Of a stretch of DNA of 35,438 bases, positions 32,382 to 35,438 are shown one piece after another. The first letter of the stretch is position 1, and each line of letters begins with the position of its first letter. Source of the stretch: an uncultured Clostridia bacterium (lineage in GTDB: Bacteria; Bacillota; Clostridia; Oscillospirales; Oscillospiraceae); the NCBI GenBank assembly GCA_946531435.1, contig CAMNAO010000014.1, positions 1 through 35,438 of the forward strand, written 5' to 3'. A program made the position numbers and the translations under genes. The notes under the pieces are model-generated. The model was not told the origin of the DNA. It ran no database searches and saw only the letters and a program-made list of their open reading frames with translations.

Positions 32382-32416
32382 ATTATATCCGATAATCACT
32401 TGTCTTGCAAGTGATT
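32382..32416 (-). promoter_or_regulatory. Island operon promoter overlapped by a palindromic operator
   Basis: Minus strand TTGCAA (32410-32405), exactly 17 bases, then TATAAT (32387-32382). A perfect inverted repeat, AATCACTTG (32394-32402), five bases, CAAGTGATT (32408-32416), covers the -35 region. A repressor bound there would block the polymerase. The left arm of the palindrome overlaps the stop region of the cysteine desulfurase remnant. Confidence 0.8.
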
Positions 32417-32579
32417 ACCTCATCGCCTGAAGCTCTTTCACGCACTCTGCAACCGTTCTCGCCGCCTCGGCGACCTCAGCCTCCTCATTCTCATAGGAGA
32501 GCGAGACACGAATGGTGGAACGCGCTTCCTCATCCGTCAGATGGATGGCCGTTAAAACGTGGCTTGGTTGAAACCCTCC
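32415..32579 (-). pseudogene. 3' remnant of a cysteine desulfurase gene
   Basis: About 53 codons read as a NifS/IscS C-terminus: PSHVLTAIHLTDEEARSTIRVSLSYENE, then a helical end EAARTVAECVKELQAMR and TAA. SHVLTA, STIRVSLS and the following acidic turn are strongly conserved in desulfurases. An in-frame TAG lies just upstream and no ATG or the catalytic domain is present, so it is a fragment. Its GC-rich host-like codons contrast with the island genes on both sides. Confidence 0.8.
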
Positions 32580-32650
32580 CTAAGTACAGACGATACTACA
32601 TAGTAGGGCTTTCTCATCATAAGTCATATAACAAGTCTCTTTTCCCGGAT

Positions 32651-32758
32651 TTATTGGGACTCCTCATATTTAGATTTCATGCCACGGCCGTTTAAAAGGT
32701 GGATGGAAAACCCAGCCATTGCAACGGCGATAGCGCAGAGAACATATAATTCCGTCAT
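32651..32758 (-). CDS. 35-residue single-span membrane protein
   Basis: Starts ATG 32758 with GAAAGG eight bases upstream. It reads MTELYVLCAIAVAMAGFSIH at the start, a single hydrophobic helix of about 18 residues, then a short polar end (LNGRGMKSKYEESQ). Function unknown; small spans of this sort can be subunits, toxins or regulators. It is separated from the desulfurase remnant by about 70 bases. Support is the ribosome site and the clean membrane profile. Confidence 0.6.
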   Translation of the reverse strand: MTELYVLCAIAVAMAGFSIHLLNGRGMKSKYEESQ

Positions 32759-32835
32759 GTGAAATACCTTTCATTTTCCCGGCAGATTATCAAATTCCTT
32801 GCCAGGGCGCAGAAATAGCCTGTCGAAAACCCGGC

Positions 32836-32865
32836 TTGATTTTTTGAATTTCCTTGGTATATACT
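32836..32865 (+). promoter_or_regulatory. Promoter of the first ribbon-helix-helix-like gene
   Basis: TTGATT (32836-32841), 18-base spacer and TATACT (32860-32865), leaving a leader of about 13 bases before ATG 32885. It overlaps CGAAAACCCGGCT, also found in the leader of the paralogue. Confidence 0.65.
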
Positions 32866-32884
32866 ATTTCCACGGAGGTGGACT

Positions 32885-33109
32885 ATGTCGAAAGAAGCAA
32901 CTCGTAGATATGATAAAGCGCATCTCAAGAAAACTGGTATCGCGTGGCAGATTCCTGAATATGAACGTGTGGTTTCTTACTGCGAAGATATTGGAAAGAA
33001 CTATTCAGCCTTTGTCAAAGATTGCGTAAGAGCGTGTATAAAAGCCGGCTATCAAGGGGAAGAACGCGATGAACTTTCCGTTTCACCGCGAGATCCAGAT
33101 TTACCTTGA
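32885..33109 (+). CDS. Ribbon-helix-helix-like small protein, copy 1
   Basis: 74 residues starting MSKEATRRYDKAHLKKTGIAWQIP, followed by EYERVVSYCEDIGKNYSAFVKDCVRACIKA. A short strand followed by two helices is typical of Arc/MetJ-type ribbon-helix-helix proteins, which bind DNA as dimers and are often antitoxins or repressors. ATG has GGAGGT upstream. Its paralogue lies at 33237-33446. The C-terminal tail is polar (RDELSVSPRDPDLP). Its stop TGA is part of the TTGACC -35 box of the next promoter. Function is inferred from fold-like pattern only. Confidence 0.72.
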   Translation: MSKEATRRYDKAHLKKTGIAWQIPEYERVVSYCEDIGKNYSAFVKDCVRACIKAGYQGEERDELSVSPRDPDLP

Positions 33110-33134
33110 CCGCGTGCTTTTAAGACGTTATAAT
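33106..33134 (+). promoter_or_regulatory. Near-consensus promoter of the second ribbon-helix-helix-like gene
   Basis: TTGACC (33106-33111), 17-base spacer and TATAAT (33129-33134). The -35 overlaps the stop codon of the upstream gene. The predicted start near 33141 gives a ~96-base leader. Confidence 0.88.
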
Positions 33135-33139
33135 GAAAA

Positions 33140-33215
33140 GGCTATGAGGTGTTTGCTGTGGTGGTGTTCTCCTCATAGCCCTTTAAATATATGGCAGCCG
33201 GGCGAAAACCCGGCT
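33140..33215 (+). ncRNA. Structured leader with two hairpins (candidate attenuator or small RNA)
   Basis: GGCTATGAGG (33140-33149) pairs perfectly with CCTCATAGCC (33171-33180), followed by CTTTAAATAT. A second stem, AGCCGGG/CCCGGCT (33196-33202, 33209-33215), has a GAAAA-containing loop. It lies between a strong promoter and the ribosome site of the gene at 33237. The first stem plus weak T-stretch could terminate early; alternatively it is a small RNA. Confidence 0.5.
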
Positions 33216-33236
33216 ATGCTTTATTGGAGGTGGACT

Positions 33237-33446
33237 ATGTCGAAAGAGGCGGTTAAGAGGTATAAAGCAAAGAATATCCACCAGATCCCTTTTAGCGTCC
33301 AGAATTCTGAGTATGATGTAATCAAGAAATATTGCGACGAGCATGATATACCCGTCGCAACGTTTATTAAGAAATGCATTTCAGAAAACCTATACGCCGA
33401 AGGAATTGAAATTTTCCGCAAGGCCGTGGATTTTCCGGATTTATAA
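33237..33446 (+). CDS. Ribbon-helix-helix-like small protein, copy 2
   Basis: 69 residues from ATG 33237. MSKEAVKRYKAKNIHQIPFSV then EYDVIKKYCDEHDIPVATFIKKCISENL matches copy 1 in layout and resembles known RHH proteins of mobile elements in Firmicutes. The ribosome site and first codons (33228-33246 region) are identical to those of copy 1 over about 20 bases, although the rest has diverged, so it is a duplication with a conserved translation signal. Control likely passes through the structured leader. Confidence 0.75.
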   Translation: MSKEAVKRYKAKNIHQIPFSVQNSEYDVIKKYCDEHDIPVATFIKKCISENLYAEGIEIFRKAVDFPDL

Positions 33447-33733
33447 GAATCCTTCAAGCTTCTGACTTGATATATGTACTCTTTCCCCACGTTCCGCCGG
33501 GAATATGCATGTTCCGCATTGGTTAGGCTCTTCTTTTCAAGAAGTTCATTGTTTTGTTCAATTTGCATTTTAAGTTTTCGTAATTTATGTATCTGACACA
33601 ATGCCATAAGTAATTGCGGGCGTACGATCCACGAGAAGGTCATTTTTATCCATGAATAACGACCTTCCATTGACTATAGGGATTTGTCTAGGGTGTTATC
33701 TTGATATATAAATGGCGTGAAATTCCTATGCTG
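33447..33733. other. Gap without a supported gene
   Basis: An open frame on the minus strand spans 33221-33670 and has a protein-like middle (KLKMQIEQNNELLEKKSLTNAEHAYSRR in parts), but it has no ribosome site and reads antisense across the gene at 33237-33446. It may be a decayed gene. Otherwise the gap is AT-rich, with two TTGATATAT-like strings (near 33471 and 33703). Confidence 0.4.
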
Positions 33734-33762
33734 TTGATATCTTGACATGGAAATGCTATATT
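33734..33762 (+). promoter_or_regulatory. Promoter of the 56-residue coiled-coil gene
   Basis: TTGATA (33734-33739), 17-base spacer and TATATT (33757-33762), with a very short leader to ATG 33781. Confidence 0.7.
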
Positions 33763-33780
33763 ACCAAAGAGGTGATACAT

Positions 33781-33951
33781 ATGGGTCAAGAGAGAGTTCT
33801 TACAATCAAAAACGATATTAAAATCGACATCGACTGGCGACTCCATGCAAAAATCCAGGAACTGATGGAAGAGAATGACGCACTGAAAGCGGAGAATGAA
33901 AAGTTAAAAATCCGTATTACTGAATTGGAAAACCAAGAATCCCATCAATAA
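33781..33951 (+). CDS. 56-residue coiled-coil protein
   Basis: ATG 33781 follows AGAGGTGAT. The first half (MGQERVLTIKNDIKIDIDW) is strand-prone, and the second half is a heptad coiled coil (RLHAKIQELMEENDALKAEN, then EKLKIRITELENQE) with leucine/isoleucine at a/d positions, like a short leucine zipper. It may be a dimeric accessory or regulatory protein; no DNA-binding motif is visible beyond this. It has its own promoter. Confidence 0.7.
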   Translation: MGQERVLTIKNDIKIDIDWRLHAKIQELMEENDALKAENEKLKIRITELENQESHQ

Positions 33952-33967
33952 GGCGTTAGTTATCTGC

Positions 33968-34079
33968 TTGACTATCAGAAAAACCAGTGGTAAAGTAATA
34001 ATAATCACTTTCTTTACGGTTTAGTGGTGTTTACCGTGGTGTAAGGGGTGGTTGGTGGCCGGGTGAAAATCCCGGCCAC
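33968..34079 (+). ncRNA. Promoter followed by two hairpins (candidate small RNA)
   Basis: TTGACT (33968-33973), 17-base spacer, TAAAGT (33991-33996), then no plus-strand gene. The predicted RNA carries a first stem (CTTTACGGT-type pairing with ACCGT...GTAAGG) and a second stem GTGGCCGGG/CCCGGCCAC (34055-34063, 34071-34079). A 15-base stretch at 34027-34041 matches 33149-33163 of the other leader at 13 positions. It also ends against the convergent 33-residue gene, so the second hairpin may serve as a shared terminator. Confidence 0.4.
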
Positions 34080-34081
34080 GT

Positions 34082-34183
34082 TTATGCGAGAACTTTCTGA
34101 AGCTGCGAAGCCCTATACCTAAAAATGAACTTCGCCGTGTCATATGCATCGTTGATGGCGCAGCGTTCACGGTCAAGTCGCAT
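34082..34183 (-). CDS. 33-residue basic protein
   Basis: ATG 34183 is preceded by AAAGGAGG six bases upstream, among the best ribosome sites in the window. It reads MRLDRERCAINDAYDTAKFI and continues FRYRASQLQKVLA, an amphipathic basic helix with one cysteine. No homology recognised. Too short for a usual gene call, but the ribosome site argues it is translated. It lies downstream of the 258-residue gene, behind that gene's terminator. Confidence 0.6.
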   Translation of the reverse strand: MRLDRERCAINDAYDTAKFIFRYRASQLQKVLA

Positions 34184-34244
34184 AATTGTCCTCCTTTCCA
34201 ATACAAAAGACCTGGCCGATTGCCAGTTCTGAGATTCCATTTTC

Positions 34245-34278
34245 AATTTGAAAAGCCCGCCGGTTTTCCGGCGGGCTT
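34245..34278 (-). terminator. Terminator after the 258-residue gene
   Basis: A perfect 11-pair stem (34253-34263 against 34268-34278) with a TTTT/AAAA loop. On the minus strand the stem ends in CTTTTC and TTTG. It begins only a few bases after the stop codon. Confidence 0.75.
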
Positions 34279-34280
34279 AC

Positions 34281-35057
34281 TTACGATGTGAAATGAAGCG
34301 CGAAAACCGTTTCGTCGTTTTTCCCGCCTCCGGCGAAAACCTCGAATTCCACAGTTCCCGCCTTGCTCACAGCGTATTTCAATTTCCTGACACCCTCACT
34401 ATGGATGGTGTGTTCCCTCGGACAGATCGTCGCGAGAATAAGATCAACAGACCCGTAGCTTGATTCCGAATCTGGCGGGGTAATCTCCATCTCATCAAAT
34501 TCCGCAGATTCCTGAAAATCCCTGCAGACGTCCAGAACCACGGGCCATCGCCTATATTCCCTGAGATCATATTCCCGTTCCTCTACTTTCGGAAGTTCCG
34601 GGAGCAGCTTCTCATAGAACGCCGCAAGTACCTGCCCATCGTTTTCCAGATCAACGCCATCGAACGCGCGATTGATTTTCCCGGCCAAAATGTCATTTTC
34701 CCGCAGAATCTTATGAAACATTTCGCGAGTTTCCTTCTCGGTTTTCGTGCGCTTCAACGGCATAAAAACGCCTTCAGAATCAATTTTCAGCTTCGACGCA
34801 AAATGCATCCGTACCATTTTCCCGGGAAAGAGGGTTATCTGTATTTCCTCACAGTTAGAGATAAGCCACAGTAATGGCTTCTTGCTTAATTCCTCTTCCG
34901 TCTCAGAAAAATCTGCCCATGAACCCGTGCCATCACCATGAAGCGGGAATAAAACCGAAAACCCGTCCATAGAGACTTCGATTCCGCAGTACGCGAACGC
35001 ATTTTGAATTTCATCGAAAGTCAAATTCATCACCCTTGAGTATCCTACCATATTCAA
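34281..35057 (-). CDS. 258-residue protein of unknown function
   Basis: Soluble, mildly acidic; no signal peptide or membrane helix. Segments that look structured include LTFDEIQNAFAYCGIEVSMD, WADFSETEEELSKKPLLWLI, a Lys/Glu-rich helix (RTKTEKETREMFHKILREND) and a strand-rich end (GTVEFEVFAGGGKNDETVFALHF). I recognise no family. ATG 35057 opens the longest frame; ATG 35030 (MNLTFDE) with AAGGG nearby is a reasonable alternative. It is the last island gene before the tRNAs. Confidence 0.75.
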   Translation of the reverse strand: MNMVGYSRVMNLTFDEIQNAFAYCGIEVSMDGFSVLFPLHGDGTGSWADFSETEEELSKKPLLWLISNCEEIQITLFPGKMVRMHFASKLKIDSEGVFMPLKRTKTEKETREMFHKILRENDILAGKINRAFDGVDLENDGQVLAAFYEKLLPELPKVEEREYDLREYRRWPVVLDVCRDFQESAEFDEMEITPPDSESSYGSVDLILATICPREHTIHSEGVRKLKYAVSKAGTVEFEVFAGGGKNDETVFALHFTS

Positions 35058-35254
35058 TTTTCATATTCAATTGTAAATTTCCAGAATTTATCCGGGAGAA
35101 TTAATGTCAAGTATCTCAGAAAGACGTAATAAAAGAAGAATTTAGTAGAACTTTCATGTGCAATATGTAAAAATTAAACATGTAGAGAAAATGGAACCTG
35201 ATCAAATAGTTTTGAATTGTATATTTTGGTGACAATCAAGATATTTTTGCAAAG
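35058..35254. other. AT-rich spacer between island and tRNAs
   Basis: About 195 bases, much richer in A and T than the core chromosome. No gene, clear promoter or repeat is visible. Confidence 0.5.
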
Positions 35255-35284
35255 AAAAAGTGGTCCCTTTCGGAACCACTTTTT
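35255..35284 (-). terminator. Terminator of the tRNA transcript
   Basis: AAAAAGTGGT (35255-35264) pairs with ACCACTTTTT (35275-35284), extended by a CC/GG pair inside. On the minus strand it ends with a T-run, directly after the CCA of tRNA-Cys. Confidence 0.85.
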
Positions 35285-35358
35285 GGAGGCGACACCCGGA
35301 TTCGGACCGGGGAATCGAGCTTTTGCAGAGCTCTGCCTTACCACTTGGCTATGTCGCC
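35284..35358 (-). tRNA. tRNA-Cys (GCA)
   Basis: Full cloverleaf: acceptor GGCGACA/TGTCGCC, anticodon stem GAGCT/AGCTC around loop CTGCAAA (anticodon GCA), T arm CCCGG/CCGGG, discriminator T and encoded CCA. Such 3' ends are common integration sites, and the island lies on that side. Confidence 0.96.
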
Positions 35359-35383
35359 AAATCGTGATTTTTACGTAAAAAAA

Positions 35384-35438
35384 TGGAGCGGACGACGAGG
35401 CTCGAACTCGCTACCTCCACCTTGGCAAGGTGGCGCTC
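35384..35438 (-). tRNA. tRNA-Gly (GCC), 3' part (cut by the window end)
   Basis: The encoded CCA, T arm with GTTCGAG, variable loop and anticodon arm CACCTTGCCAAGGTG (anticodon GCC) are visible; the 5' part lies beyond the window. It is 25 bases upstream of tRNA-Cys and probably in the same transcript. Confidence 0.92.

Noticed and set aside
32405..32695. 96-codon plus-strand frame
   Set aside because: It is the antisense of the desulfurase remnant and of the small membrane gene, without a ribosome site.
33221..33670. 150-codon open frame on the minus strand with a plausible coiled-coil middle
   Set aside because: It has no ribosome site and reads antisense through a well-supported gene. 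At most a decayed gene.
33106..34183. Retron or CRISPR-like system
   Set aside because: Hairpin RNAs are present, but there is no reverse transcriptase, no Cas-like protein and no regular repeat-spacer array.

Overview
The window looks like a chromosomal piece of a GC-rich anaerobic Firmicute of class Clostridia, probably an Oscillospiraceae-type gut bacterium. This is inferred from the Bacillus/Clostridium gene order yicC-remA-gmk-rpoZ-priA-def-fmt-rsmB-rlmN-prpC-prkC-rsgA, the CdaA/CdaR pair, PASTA kinase, strong AGGAGG-type ribosome sites with frequent GTG/TTG starts, tRNAs with encoded CCA, and short dispersed repeats of a kind common in these genomes. No 16S gene is present, so the genus is not fixed.

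Layout. (1) 1-13.2 kb, all minus strand: a tightly packed housekeeping run transcribed from a clear promoter in front of cdaA: cdaA, cdaR, yicC, remA, gmk, rpoZ, priA, def, fmt, rsmB, rlmN, prpC, prkC and the start of rsgA. Most neighbours overlap by 1-8 bases or lie within 30 bases. coaBC, usual between rpoZ and priA, is absent. (2) 13.2-16.7 kb, minus strand: a class V aminotransferase/cysteine desulfurase with a DUF3343 Se/S-carrier-like protein, then carD-ispD-ispF with its own promoter and terminator. (3) 16.75-19.65 kb: a 938-residue zinc-ribbon/TPR membrane protein with its own promoter and terminator. (4) 19.65-20.23 kb: no gene, but short repeats and an inverted-repeat-bounded, MITE-like unit. 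(5) 20.2-28.9 kb: comEA-like gene with a two-component system; divergent DacF-type D,D-carboxypeptidase; PhoB/PhoR-like pair; and a divergent Na/phosphate cotransporter with a PhoU tail, with a possible Pho box between them.

(6) 28.9-35.28 kb: an accessory island, visibly lower in GC, with small genes of unknown function, ending at tRNA-Cys and tRNA-Gly. No integrase is visible. A minus-strand operon of small genes (32.35 down to 29.17 kb) starts from a near-consensus promoter whose -35 lies inside a 23-base palindrome. It contains a 735-bp duplication: two copies of a 194-residue membrane-anchored protein, with a full and a truncated copy of its upstream partner. One 327-bp tract is identical between copies while the adjoining 303 bp differs by roughly 15 percent, mostly at silent sites, which is the signature of gene conversion plus purifying selection. 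A second pair of divergent paralogues sits between the two copies. The right half has two ribbon-helix-helix-like proteins with the same translation start region, structured leaders behind good promoters, a 56-residue coiled-coil protein, two tiny proteins (35 and 33 residues), a 258-residue unknown protein, and a 3' remnant of a host-like cysteine desulfurase. This island, above all the duplicated operon, is the best candidate for an undescribed system. Its function cannot be read from sequence alone.
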